NCBI GenBank assembly: GCA_029204225.1
Contig: CM055101.1
Location: 5,337,246-5,401,245 of the forward strand
DNA: 64,000 nt
Direction: 5' to 3'
From: Diphasiastrum complanatum
Lineage: Eukaryota; Streptophyta; Lycopodiopsida; Lycopodiales; Lycopodiaceae
This document shows, in pieces, positions 1 through 11,094 of the stretch. The notes below the pieces were generated by a model. That model did no database searches and had not been told where the DNA came from. It worked only from the letters and a program-made list of their open reading frames with translations. Each line of letters begins with the position of its first letter. The stretch's first letter is position 1. Made by a program: the position numbers and the translations under genes.

Positions 1-571
1 CTTCAGAACAGTATGCTATTTATGCTACTGCGCAACCAGATCACCACTTGGATGTTTTTCATGTGGAGAAAATCACAGAGTTGCAGAATGTCCAAATAAA
101 GAAAAATTTGTACCATTTGGTCATGACTGTGATTATGGGCATTGCTATAAAGACTGTCCAGCAAGACCAAAGCCACCACCAACTATAGCTCTTGTAACTT
201 TGATAACAATCAAGCAAAGACTAGTAGCTCAGAATAAATCAAATGTAACCTTGATGGTGGTCACCAGAGCACAAAAATAGAAAGAACCAGTAGCGGATCC
301 AGTACCTACTGATTCTATACCATTAATTGATATACCAACAACATCTGGAGTCTATCCAAATCTTCATGCAGAAAAAAGAAGATATCAGGATATGAGGCAG
401 TGGATTAAACATCTGCAAGAAGAAGAGGAGCTTGAAGCTGCTAAAGCAACAATCGAAGTTCGTTCTTCACCATTGCAGCCTCCAAAAAATTCACATACAT
501 ATATAAATGATCAGTTGCATCATCATGAAGAACCTTTCAAGATGACTGAACCGGAAGTGTTGCAAACATAA
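1..571 (+). pseudogene. gypsy-1 gag, C-terminal part with CCHC zinc knuckle
   Basis: A translated stretch begins inside gag. It contains the zinc knuckle CFSCGENHRVAEC (C-x2-C-x4-H-x4-C) at about 49-90 and a second Cys/His cluster (GHCYKDCP) about 45 bases later. The same GHCYK.CP pair occurs in gypsy-2. Gag proteins of this kind package the element RNA, and the knuckle binds nucleic acid. A stop interrupts the frame near 279 and the frame closes at about 571, before the protease. The basic, Gln/Glu-rich tail is what is expected between gag and protease. The N-terminal capsid-like part is outside the window. Confidence 0.75.
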
Positions 572-621
572 CTGCTCATGAATATTTTGTCTAGTACGAT
601 CAATATTTCATTGGGAGAGAG

Positions 622-1695
622 CTCCTGAAGTTGGTGCCAAAAGCAAAAGAAGTCTTAGCTCAAACAAAACCAGAACTCCATCAAGAGCCACTTTTTTGTG
701 CTGGATTTGAAGAATCTAATGAAGTACTCCATGTCGGAGCAGCTTGGAAAAGTGAACAAAAAAATATCACCCTGCCGATACAACATAGACAATTTCCTAA
801 GGAAGCAACCGTGATAGATGGCGATTCAGGAGTTAACCTAATTTCTACAAAGTTGTGTACAAAATGGGGCCTTACAAAGATCAAGCCTACAACTTTTGCC
901 ATTAAGCTAGCTGATCAAACGACAGTTCGTCCGTGAGGAATGGTTGAAGATATACCTGTCAGAATTGCAGGAGTACAGTTCGTCACTACTTTCGTAGTAA
1001 CGGACTTACCAGAAGCACCAAATGTCTACCGAGTCCTATTGGGACATCCATGGTTACGAGTTGGATACCGAAAAAATCACTTTTGAAAATCGTGAACGTG
1101 CAGTCAAAGTTGAGCCTGCAACTTGGACTATCAAACCAGTGGCTCAAAAAGAGAATGATGATTCCTCAACAATGGATTATACTTGTGACCGACCCGAGAA
1201 AATTTGGGAGTTCACTACGATTCTCAAACGGATACTGTCAATTGGAATGAAGCTCTTGCAACGATTGATTGTACAGCGAAATATATCTGTCAACAAGATA
1301 ACCAGTCAGATTTGAGCGAGATTTCATTATTGGATCGAACCTTGCATACACCGATCACTTTTCCATTGAATGTGCTGAATGTAGCTTGGATATCAATGGA
1401 ACCTATACCAGATCCGATTGAAGATGATCTCATACTTGTGAGCCATGCCTTGACTTATGATGACAATGCAGAACTTACGGATGAGCAGATTCTCAATCAT
1501 ATGGATCCGACCAGATTTGGAGTGCGTAATGTTCTTGATGAACCAAAAATAAAACCGCCCAAAGTAGTTATATTGAAGGAAGATAAGATCACAGGGTCAA
1601 TGACGAAGAAACAAGCCAAGCAACATTATAATACGGTCCGAAATGGGAAAATCCTCCTCAAAAGATTGATTCAAAAAATGTGCCACCCTTACTAG
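622..1695 (+). pseudogene. gypsy-1 aspartic protease region and linker
   Basis: The protease core motif VIDGDSGVNLIS lies at about 817-852 and a downstream LLG.PWLR motif at about 1036-1060. Both align with VVDGGSGVNLIS and LLGRPWLR in gypsy-2. Retropepsin-like enzymes cut the gag-pol polyprotein as homodimers. A stop at 934-936 and a frameshift after about 1066 break this copy. The following stretch (1204-1695) is an open linker that matches the gypsy-2 segment with LTDEQ and HMDP. The active-site loop reads D-G-D/G-S-G instead of the usual D-S/T-G, so the assignment rests on context as well as motif. Confidence 0.75.
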
Positions 1696-1862
1696 ATAAA
1701 GGCAAAGGGAAAGTCAAGGATGATTCTACCAGTCAAAGTTCTAGCAAGCCATCATCATCTCGGAAGTCATCGCCTCCATGATCAATTCCTGCTAAGAAGG
1801 CTAAGCGAAGATCCAAGCCAAGTCCTTTCGAAAAAGAAAAAGCAGATGTAGTCCAGCATGAT

Positions 1863-3074
1863 ATGCCCGAACATTTTAAACGTTATACACTAGATGATGT
1901 GGTTATCATGTTACCTAAAGCACATTGTGAACCTGAAGAACACGTGCCAAACTCGAAAGATGTTTACGATGGCCTAGCTAATTACTTTCCGTTACCTTTT
2001 ACTGAAAGCATTTGGATCGCCTTGTTGGAGCGGAAGCTTATAGTTTCCTGGATGGATTTAGTGGTTACAACCAGGTTAAGATTGCTCCTGCAGATCGCCA
2101 CAAAACTGCTTTTGCAACAGAATGGGGCACCTATGCCTATAAAGTAATGTCGTTTGGACTCTGTAATGCACCAAGTTTGTTCCAAAGAGTAATGCAATTT
2201 GCTTTTAAAGATTATCTATAGAAATTTCTTGAAATTTACTTGGATGACCTGGGAGTCCATAGTACAGATACAGACCACCTGGATCGATTGGAGAAAGTAT
2301 TTGAAAGATGTCGCAAATATCAAATTTTTCTAAATCCAGAAAAATGCCAGAAATGGGTTTCCTACAGAGTTGTGCTTGGGCATGCGATATCGAGACATGG
2401 TATTGCCACATATTATTCTAAAATCAAGATTATTGTGGAATTGCCACTGCCAACAACAATTCGTGGAGTTTAGGTGTTTATGAATCATGCGAACTACTAT
2501 TGAATTTATTATCTTCTTTGCAGATTTAGCATGACCTATATACAAACTGACTATTGTTCCTATTTGGAAACTAGAGGTGTCAGACCCCTTTGAAAAATTA
2601 AAAAAAACATTAACTTCAGCACCAATACTACGTTCTCCAGATTGGACGATTGAATTTCATATTCACACAGATGCCTCAAAATATGCCATTGGATCAGTTT
2701 TGACGCAGCTAGGTGACTATAAGAAGGACTATCCTATGTGATTTGCAAGCAGACAGCTTACAGATCCGGAGAAGAATTATTCAACAACAAAACGTGAAGC
2801 GTTAGCCATGATTTTTTATGTTCGAAAATTTCGTCACTACCTCATGGAAACACACTTTGCATTTTATACAGATCACCAGCCGTTACTTTACTTGGTAAAC
2901 AAGACGTGCAATACTGGACGTATTGCAAGATGGTTACTGTTATTGACTGAATTTGACTTTCGCATTGTGGTTCGAAAGGGGAAGCAACATTATCTAGCCG
3001 GTCACGTTTCGCGAATTGAATCTGCACCAGTTAATACTAGATGCTGCATTGTTCTATGTAGAAGCAGTACCTGA
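1863..3074 (+). pseudogene. gypsy-1 reverse transcriptase and RNase H, internally deleted
   Basis: The first part (1863-2010) matches the pre-RT linker MPEHFKRYTLDDVV of gypsy-2. It jumps directly from DVYDGLAN to FPLPFTES. The RT fingers, about 140 codons present in gypsy-2, are missing. RT then continues with FLDGFSGYNQ, FGLCNAP and the catalytic box YLDD near 2238. RNase H follows with HTDASKYAIG (about 2668), KREALA and TDHQPLLYL, keeping three acidic residues. Several frameshifts and stops occur (for example at 2472, 2740 and after 2560). RT copies the element RNA and RNase H removes it. This copy cannot encode an active enzyme. Confidence 0.88.
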
Positions 3075-3126
3075 GTGGGCATCGGATATTATTGAATACC
3101 TGATGCTAGGATAGCCGAATGACTCT

Positions 3127-4344
3127 TTGACAAAAGTACAAAAGAGGCAATTGATTCATAAGGCTCAACCTTATCAATTGATTGCAGGACAATTGTATCA
3201 TCATGGATCATACAATATTGTATGTAGATGTGTGTTATCGCATGAATTACCAGATTTAATCATGTTTTCACATGATGGCATGGGCGGAGGACATTTCTCT
3301 ACAGATATTATTGTTCACAAACTTTTGCAATCAACTTGTTGGTGGCCTATGCTTCATAAGGACACATAAACTTATATTCAGACATGTGATGTTTGCCAGC
3401 GAGCACGACGGCCTACTAAACAGAACTATGAACCCTTACATCCGGTTTTATCGCAGGCACCATTTGAAAAATGGGAACTGGATTATGTTGGTCCTATTCA
3501 TCCTATCGTGCAAGGATCTCAGGCCCGATACATTATCGTAGCAACTGATTATATGACCAAGTGGGTTGAAGCCAAAGCTTTCAAAATTGCTAGTGCGAAA
3601 TCTACGACCAAGTTTCTCTATAAAAATATTATTATCAGATTTGGATCTCCAATCGAGATTGTCAGTGACCGAGGTACACACTTTGTTAATCAAACAATAC
3701 AGTGTTTACTGGAAAGATTTTTTGTTATACATAGATTTAGTACTCCTTACTATCCCAGAGGGTATGGCCAAGCTGAATCTTCCAATAAAATTCTCTGCAC
3801 TATTATGACAAAGAGAATTGAAGCGAGTTGGTCTGATTGGGAACATAAACTGTATGCAGCATTATGGGCATTCAAAATCGCTTACAAAAATAGTACAAAT
3901 CAAACACCCTTTCAACTGGTTTATGGTCAAGATATTGTCATGTCGATTGAATTTTTAATCCCATCTTTACGCAGAGCGACAACAGATCGGTCAAATGATG
4001 ATACGTCTTTACAACTACGTCATGAAGCGTTGCACAAATTACGTGAAACTCAATTGATGGCAGTTCATGCGTTAGCAGTAGAGAAAGCTCGCCGCAAGGC
4101 ATGGCACGATCGTCGATTGCACAAAAATGATCTGAAAGCAGGAGATCTTGCACTGATGTACAAAACCAAGCTGATCAAGGGAAAATTGAAGTTTATCGGT
4201 GAAGGCCCGTATAAAGTAGAGGAAATCCTGAACTATGGCACAGTAATTCTTGAGCACTTGGATAGAAAACGATTTGATACTCCAGTGAATGGCAGCCGAT
4301 TATGCAAGTTTTGGCAGCCTGCTCCGCCAGTTCAGCAAGCATGA
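3127..4344 (+). pseudogene. gypsy-1 integrase, 3' half still open
   Basis: The zinc-binding H2C2 module (GHFST..., CDVCQRA) spans about 3285-3410 but is broken by a stop at 3367. The catalytic core follows with all three acidic residues: Asp in WELDYVGP (about 3484), Asp in IVSDRGTHF and Glu in GQAESSNK. The stretch 3508-4344 is open for 278 codons. It ends in a basic C-terminal domain with the typical closing motif PVNGSRLCKFW. Integrase inserts element DNA into the chromosome. Retention of the catalytic triad contrasts with the wrecked RT. Confidence 0.88.
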
Positions 4345-5134
4345 TACAAATGGTTTTTTATGTTTATTTGTTTTTCAATTTTTTGTTTTCACTACTTAAT
4401 TGTTAATTTCTTTTGGAAAAGACAACAAAAAAAAAATGAGGAAAGATTGATGAGCAAAAGTCAAAAAAGTCATCAGAATGAAAACAGAGGAAGGAAAGTA
4501 TTTTTGATAGAAAATGACTTATAAAATCATTGTTTTGATCATATGTTGCCTATACAGTATTGGAAACTTTTGCTGAGCTTTCAAATTGTACATCCACTTT
4601 AGATATATCTATATTGAGATGGGCGAAGGTTCTTTTTTAGAAAAAATCCATTTTTTGAGTCAAGCTATTTTGGGAATCTTCGCCGAGCACCTTACTCTCA
4701 TTAGGAACCTTCGCTGACATGCTAGATTGTCTTAAAATGTCAAACTTAGGTTGGCCATAGCTTTAGATCTTGAAAAACTGCATTTATGACAGTACTTGGG
4801 CGAAGGACCCTCTTGGACGAAGGTTCATCCTTCGCCAACCCTAGAAAACGTTCACCGGATAGGTTCAGAGTCTCAAAAACCTTCGCCGAGATTTTTATAG
4901 CCTATTTTCACATAATTGTACATGCCTGCAAATTTTTGTTCAGAACTGATCAGCCAAACTAGTATTCAGTGTAATGGACCCTCCAAATTCACCTATAAGT
5001 TGGCTGAATTCGATTCATTCCTCACTTGTGCTAGCAAAGCTCTTGCCAATTTTTCCAGCGACCAAAGCCTTCCAAACTTTCTAAACTGTTTTCTGTTATA
5101 CACTCGTGCGTCTTACTTTTCATTTCTAATAATC
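4345..5134 (+). other. gypsy-1 spacer between integrase and accessory ORF, with CTTCGCC repeats
   Basis: There is no convincing coding sequence in this 790-base stretch. A purine-rich tract follows the integrase stop (about 4420-4445). Between about 4620 and 4890 the heptamer CTTCGCC/GGCGAAG or close variants appears at least six times in both orientations. The stretch may be an untranslated leader for the downstream ORF or an old regulatory region. Confidence 0.5.
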
Positions 5135-8085
5135 ATGTCTTCCACAGATACATCACAGTCGCCTCATTATACTATCCATCATGATGTCCCATCTGCAAAG
5201 GATATCATGATACTTCCTAGCACAAGCATGGCCACTCAGTGGATGACCCTTGCGGAGCCTCTGCTTACTGCAATGGGTATTCATGAGAGAGCCTTTTCAG
5301 GGAGAATCAATATGGATTTTATCACTCTTGCTTCAGTACGTGGAAGGAGGAGAAATCCAAGTTTTACATCACCTTCTAGGGAGCCACACACAAGGTGTGC
5401 TTGACTGAGGCTGCCCTTGCTACCATAGGCATAGCGTTTGGTACCCAAGCCTCACCCAACCATAAGCAGGCCAAACATGCTATTAAGCCTTACATAGACC
5501 TAACAAATGATTTGCGTTGGACCGATGATGGCTACCTCCTAGATGCCGTCACTGAGCCTGCCATACACGCTGCTGCTTAGCTCCTCAATAGCTTTCTAAT
5601 GGTTGGCAACCGTAGGAAAGACCACATCACTTCTCAAATCCTACATAGGATAGTCGAGTCCTATGTCAAGGTAGCCAAGGCCCCTCACGAACCGTATAAT
5701 TGGTTCAAGACTGTTTCTGGTGAGCTCAAATGAGCCATTAAGAGCAATATCAAGCATCAGTTCGCTGCTGGCTCCTTGTTATCTCTTCTAGCGGCCTCCC
5801 ACCTTGAAAACAAAATCCATGGCTTTCACCTGGATTCTGTGCTTTCGGTTTATGAAGAAGCACCAGTCAAGTCATCTCACCATGCCTCCAGTTCACATAG
5901 TTGACATCGTCCACGCAGCGAGATCGTCATTCCTGACTCACCTTCTGTGTCACGACGTCATACTAGGCATACATCGTCAGCTGCGCTTCCACCCCCTGCT
6001 ACTACTTGCACTGAACTTTCTATTCCCCCCACCTCTGATGCTTCCCTCGTCTCTACTTCCACTCAAGGACAATCTGTGACTATTGGGGCTACCATTCCCA
6101 TCACAGTTGCCCAAGCCGCCTCACCCTCGGACACAGAAGCTGTTTTTCCAAACACACAGTATTTCATGGATATATTCGATGATTCTGACCCCCTTGGGGC
6201 CTCCGACATTTTTGGAATGCCCCAGAGCCCTGCACCCTTTGAGCTTCAATCCCCTAGAAGAGGATTCAAACAATTCCATGATACTACTATTGGTGTTGAA
6301 GATTCATGCCAGTTATCCCAGCAACCTCAAGCTGAAGCCGCACCAGCCACACTTCGGATCGAGCAAGCTGTGAAATCACCGAAGCAGTTCAACGCCACAG
6401 TGCCTGAGGGCTATGAAGAGGAGGACCTCTTTGAAGAAGAAAACTTTTTGGCATCTCTACCACGCCAACCAAGGACAGTACCATCAGGACCTTCTGCAGT
6501 TACCACCTCCACGACAGTAGATTCTAGTGATGCTCTCGGTTTGGTCTCAAGCCTTGCGCAAGTGATCCAGTCTATGCTGGATTAGAAAAAAAATGGAGCA
6601 GTGAATTTCAGACATGGGATCTGAAAACATTCTCATAAGCCAGAAAATTGTTCAGTTGAACCGAGAATTGAAGATCGCCAAGCAACATGAAGAAAAATCA
6701 GAAGCTAAAAAGAAGACAGCACAACAACAGGCTGATCGCCTCGAAGGATACGTCAGTTTCCTGTAGAATGCCCTGACAACCGCACAAGATCAGGTGAACA
6801 AGGCCGTGTAGGATGCAGAGCAACAAGTGCAGCTAGAGCAACAAGTGCAGCTACTTCACGGTCAACTGCAGATGACCGACCAAGATCGCACATGTCTCCA
6901 AGGTGAATTAAATGCGACCACCCTTGAGCGTGATGCGTATCTTTAGACGCAAATACCAGATCATCCGGTAACTCCGACGGAGATCGCATATTTGTTCAAA
7001 AAAGTTGAGATTTATAAAGTGGCACTTCAGGGATTCCAAGGCCGCTTTGACAGGTTCAAAGGAGCAACTTCAACTGAGTTGACAAAGGCTAAAGCAACTA
7101 TCAGTGCCTATGAAAAAACTCTCGCTCAGGTGTTGGAAGCATAACCACAAATCCCAGTTTCGGTCATGTCGCAATTCTCCCCTACGCACCAAACTGAAAT
7201 ACCAATGGATACAGGGCTGGATTCGGGCATGGACCAGGGCGGAGCTCTAGAAATTGAAGAACAACAACCAGTACCACAGGCAGTGCAAGCGAGTCCATCT
7301 TCATCATGGACCACACCATTAATCAGAAGGTCAATCAGCGTCGAGGACCAGATCCAGAGTCTTCTAGCGCAACATTCTCATGAGTCCTCACATGGTGGTT
7401 GGGTCCTTAAGTTCAAGACCTCGAAAATAGAGGCCGACAAAGAATTGGACAAAATACATACATTGGGAGAGCAGCCGGCTTGGAGAGTTACCATTTTTGA
7501 GAAACCTCCGAAATCTATCAGGAGTTATGTGGCCAGCCCTCGCCAATTGCGGGTAGATCCGTATTATGTACCAATGCCGCAAAGAAATAAATGGAAGGAT
7601 TTGGGATTGGCTATGGACAAAATTACAATCCATACGCCCAATTGGCCAATCATCCATCAGCCATACAGTTGGACAATATCAATGGATTTTTACCGGGTCT
7701 TACAAGCATACCAGCAAGAGTATATCCACTCTCCCGATCCGACAGTGAGACAATCGGCACTGTTTGTGAAAGATTCAACTTTGTTGACAGTAGTGGCAAC
7801 CAGATGGGATGATTGTCTTCCTCCTTTGGCATTCAATCCAAATAGGCCTCAGAGAATATCAAGGATCACTTGTCGGTTGCTCAATTGTATTTTCGTGCAG
7901 CAATGATGGGAGGCTCTTGGGAATCTCTCTTCACGTCATGGACAATCTCAAAGTGGATTGTCGGAGCTCGTCATTGTTTTCTGTCGCATAATTTGGATTT
8001 TAACACTGTCCGACTTGATTTTATGGAGAAGGTGCAGTGTCATTTAATAAAGATTCGCCATGAAGCCAATAAAAGTCCCCAGTAA
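5135..8085 (+). pseudogene. gypsy-linked accessory ORF, copy A (unknown protein)
   Basis: I do not recognise the family. The start at 5135 (MSSTDTSQ) is the first ATG of the frame matching the other copies. The order is an N-terminal domain to about 5850 (ending DGYLLDAVTEPA in its best-conserved part), a Pro/Ser/Thr-rich linker to 6585, a coiled coil rich in Gln, Glu and Lys at about 6614-7130, and a C-terminal domain at 7166-8085. That domain contains RQLRVDPYYVP, NWPIIHQPYSW and RWDDCLPPL. Frameshifts near 5340, 6590 and 7850 and several stops break it. The same architecture recurs at 36698-39103 and 59897-62989. No signal peptide or membrane segment is visible, so it does not look like an envelope protein. 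Its position between pol and 3' LTR suggests it is part of the element. Confidence 0.7.
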
Positions 8086-8097
8086 CTGCATCTCGTA

Positions 8098-8117
8098 GGT
8101 GTCGTGGGACCGCCACC
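8098..8117 (+). other. hairpin upstream of gypsy-1 3' LTR
   Basis: The 20-mer reads GGTGTCGTGGGACCGCCACC. GGTG pairs with CACC and CG with CG around a T.C mismatch, leaving a TGGGAC loop. It lies 18 bases before the LTR start and just before the purine-rich tract. Related hairpins precede four other gypsy LTRs in the window. Confidence 0.55.
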
Positions 8118-8135
8118 AGTTTTGGTGGGGGAAAC

Positions 8136-8255
8136 TGTTGGAGGGTTTGCGAATCCCAAGGCAACCCTAACCCTAGCTAATAAGTGAGAGAGATTTGGCA
8201 CCCTGCGTGTGTAAGTCCAACCCGATAATTACGTAGTTATTTGATTAGTTACAAG
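8136..8255 (+). repeat. gypsy-1 3' LTR, 5' stub
   Basis: The LTR begins TGTTGGAGGGTTTGCG after a G/A-rich tract (8121-8135). It matches the reverse complement of 34296-34170 for about 115 bases, including the shared GATTTGGCACCCT block. Similarity ends near 8255, where unrelated sequence and then the dispersed repeat begin. The LTR is therefore truncated. Confidence 0.75.
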
Positions 8256-8309
8256 TCAATAATTCGTCCTAGCTTTGGCTTTTATACCACATTCAAAACC
8301 TCCTCCAAG

Positions 8310-8730
8310 ATCATTACTAGGATGTCCAAACAAGAGAAACAATGGGAACGTATGGTGGCTCTACCCAACCAATCTAGATCAAAATGGATCTAGCCTCCAA
8401 GCTATGGACCAACAAAAATTCAATAGGGAGAGATGCCACACCAGCGACATGTAGCTACTAAACACAAAATCAAGCTCTCTCCAAGGGAGGCCTATGGGTA
8501 TACTTATACCCTCCAACGCTTCTCCACAACTAGCAGTGAACCGTGACACCTCAACAGCCTAAGTTGGCCACATCAGCCACTCCCCTATGAGTCATTGCTA
8601 GCATCATGCAAATTTCACAATCACAAATTTTAGACTTTTAATCCATTAATTATGACTTTACTACTATGAGGGCCAACCCCTCATAGCCATAATTAATTTA
8701 CAGGTTGAGATAGACCTACTAACCTCCTTA
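8310..8730 (-). repeat. dispersed repeat R, copy 1 (inverted)
   Basis: Read on the minus strand this matches 16300-16770 on the plus strand over about 420 bases. Shared blocks include GGAGGGTATAAGTATACCCA, GTCCATAGCTTGG and GGCTAGATC. The palindromic TATA-bearing block looks promoter-like. It could be a solo LTR or other non-coding element. I see no terminal repeats or coding sequence that would settle the class. Confidence 0.7.
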
Positions 8731-9970
8731 CTAGACATTTGTCCAAGATAAAATCAAATGTGGGTATGCATCTACCCATGGCCCTCTGTGCATTTAAATG
8801 ATCCTAAACTACACCCACCATTATTCATCCCATCGATCTCTCCAACCCTTCTCTTGATGCTGTATTTGTCCAGAATTATTAACAAGTCCTAGGTAGAAGG
8901 AATCAAGTAATATTTGTCTTTGAGAGCATTTTGAGACTCCCAAGCTAGCTGTACAAATACCTTCTACCCCGACTTGTAAACAATATAATTGCAATATAAA
9001 TGTCGTCAATAGCATGCTAGCCTAGTGAGTACAGGTCACCATTGGCAATATCAAGAAGGAATTTTCAAAGGTAGATTGAGTTTTCCAAATTTTGTTATTG
9101 TCATAAAGGATCTCATGCCCACAAAGGCCATGAGCTCTCAACACAATCCAACCTACACAAATAAATTCTCCACTTGTTTTTTTACAATTTCATGCAGTAT
9201 AGAGTCTTGCACACAAAACTTGTTGGTGTCTACAACCTTGCTCTTGGGCATGGCACCTTGCCCTAGGATCTTTAAGGCATAACTCATAACAAATGATACT
9301 ATCATCAATCATGAATAAATAGGAAACAAAAGGACAACTTTGGAATTTAATACCTAGAAAATAGATTTAAATTGAATAAAAATATCCCTCTTGGTGCATC
9401 TAATGAGCTCCATCAATACATACAAACCAATCTTTTTTAAGATGTGTATATATACAAACACAGTTAGACAATTGCTAAGTCGTCAAAAATCATAGTTCAT
9501 CCATGTGGGCGGGTCCATTATCATCATCATGGTTTCATGGGGACCTTTCTTCTTTCTTATAATAAACGAAGCATGATTCTTTCACACGCTCATTATCTCT
9601 TTAGGGCTCTCCCTTGTATATTAATGGCATGATATGATTTTAAAGCCCACCGCCATTGGATTTTGTCATAAACTTTCACATTTTGCACATTTTACATGAG
9701 TAATTGTTAAAAGTAGTCCAAGTGGCAAGCAGGCGGTGCGGCGAAAAAAAATCCATAGGGTCAGGCTTAAATGTATTGTGCCAATAAGTCCCATGGGGGC
9801 CCTCTTGTCTCCAAAACGGGCAACTATATTAGCTTATAACAAGTAATAAAATAGTTTGTCCAAAGTCTTCCAATAGTTAAAGGCTTCAGAGCGCTACACA
9901 CACAATTGCAACCCGCCACCGTTAGATGCTAGGCCAATTATTTAGATGCTTCCACGTTTCTAAAAGAAAA
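8731..9970. other. intergenic stretch, no gene seen
   Basis: AT-rich sequence without a coding pattern or recognisable repeat. Short open frames such as 9025-9282 have no domain features and look accidental. Confidence 0.5.
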
Positions 9971-9974
9971 TGGA

Positions 9975-10092
9975 TATGGACACGTGGCTGGCACCTACTG
10001 CTTGGCTCAGTAATAGCGCAGTGGGTCTTAAATTCCCCAATTGGATGTGCCAGCAACGTGTAAAATGTGCCAGATGTCGACTATCCAACAAA
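9975..10092 (+). promoter_or_regulatory. upstream module, first copy, with G-box/ABRE
   Basis: It contains GACACGTGGC at 9979-9988, a G-box (CACGTG) in ABRE context, then CCCAATTGGATG (10036) and CTATCCAACA (10081). The same three blocks recur about 195 bases downstream in the same order. bZIP and bHLH factors bind such G-boxes. A role in the ALY gene is inferred from position, about 1.1 kb before its ATG. Confidence 0.55.
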
Positions 10093-10170
10093 TACTGTCT
10101 TGAAGGCTCTCTAACTTAGGGCATTCCGATTTTGCCACCTTGCGCTATTCAGAAACGTCCAGCTGGCAGT

Positions 10171-10285
10171 TCGGACACGTGGCGAGCATCCAACTGCGTG
10201 GGCTGAAAATGCCGAGATGCAGCTCTAATCGCCCAATTGGATGCTCGCAACGTGTCATACCGACACGTGTCGTCTATCCAACAGT
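10171..10285 (+). promoter_or_regulatory. upstream module, second copy, with two G-boxes
   Basis: GACACGTGGC lies at 10174-10183, CCCAATTGGATG at 10232 and CTATCCAACA at 10274, matching the first copy block by block. This copy also has the 12-base palindrome CGACACGTGTCG at 10261-10272, giving it a second CACGTG core. No clear TATA box follows. The transcription start is probably shortly downstream. Confidence 0.6.
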
Positions 10286-11094
10286 GGATCAACTTGCAGA
10301 GGAGTAGCAGAAGCAAGAGGAGATGGAGGAAGGAGAAAGAGAGAGAGAGAGAAGCGGATGAGAAGCAGCAGCAGGAAGGGCAGAGATGGCAGCGGCATAG
10401 CAATTGATTCAGGTAAATTTCATGTTTTTTTATTGTAATTTAGTTGTTGGTGTGCTGTTCTGTGTTGCGTGGTAGGCATGGCGTGGATGGTTGGTGCCAT
10501 GATTTCTCCGGGGCCCCTTTTTTGCCTGTCAGCCAGCGAGAATCCTTCATTCTTTCGTCTTCACCTCCACTCAACCCAGATCGCCACTTCTTCTTATCTT
10601 CCTTTCTATTTTTCTTATCTTTTATCTCTACTCTTTCCTTTCTTACTCTTCCAATGGTTTGTTATAACTGGAAGGCCATTCTTTGCGTTTCAACCACGAA
10701 CCCCCGATCGGGGATTTGCCTTGCTTGGAACGCTTCTCGAGGGAGTAGTGCTCTAAATCTGGAAGGCTAATGGGCCAGCCGCTTAGTTGTCAAGGCCTAT
10801 CACCTTATTCTCGATTCTTGCACGCATTTTGATCTGACAAATATATCTTGTGCGTCTCTGTGTGTGTGCGTTTCTTCTTTCCATTCGGTCATTACATCGT
10901 TTTAGGGTTATATTATATGGTAAGTAGTCCATGTCTTGTTGGGGGTGTGAAGATAGATGTATGGACGGCAATCAATCAGTTCATCAGATCCAGGTTGCTT
11001 TTCAATAATACCTGATAGGCTTCGTGATTGATTCTAAGCCAGGGTTTGACAGAAGAATTTGAACTGTTCCTTTGTATTATTTCTATTTTTTACA
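10286..11094 (+). other. probable ALY 5' untranslated region with GA tract, small upstream ORFs and possible intron
   Basis: A (GA)n tract occupies about 10336-10353, common in plant 5' leaders. Two short upstream ORFs start at ATG 10323 (12 codons) and ATG 10386 (M-A-A-A-stop). A good donor, CAG|GTAAAT, sits at 10413. A weak acceptor, GACAG, ends at 11052, so a leader intron of about 640 bases is possible. This is inference; only transcript data would show it. Confidence 0.4.

Larger units (their letters stand above)
1..8255 (+). mobile_element. gypsy-1: degraded Ty3/gypsy element, 5' end outside window
   Basis: Domains run in the order gag zinc knuckle, protease, reverse transcriptase, RNase H, integrase, then a 0.8 kb spacer, the accessory ORF (copy A), a hairpin, a purine-rich tract and the first about 120 bases of an LTR starting at 8136. 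The RT resembles the Tat/Athila side of Ty3/gypsy, with a LPPP..I motif after the catalytic box. That assignment is inference, because I have no tree. All coding parts carry stops or frameshifts except the 3' half of the integrase, so the copy is old and immobile. The 5' LTR and the start of gag lie before position 1. Confidence 0.85.

Noticed and set aside
5135-8085. Accessory ORF as an envelope-like gene of Athila type
   Set aside because: No signal peptide, furin-like site or transmembrane segment is visible in any copy. A long coiled coil and polar linker do not fit.
8155-8182. CCCTAACCCTAG as a telomere-like repeat
   Set aside because: Only two imperfect units, located within a known LTR start; also seen singly in other LTRs.
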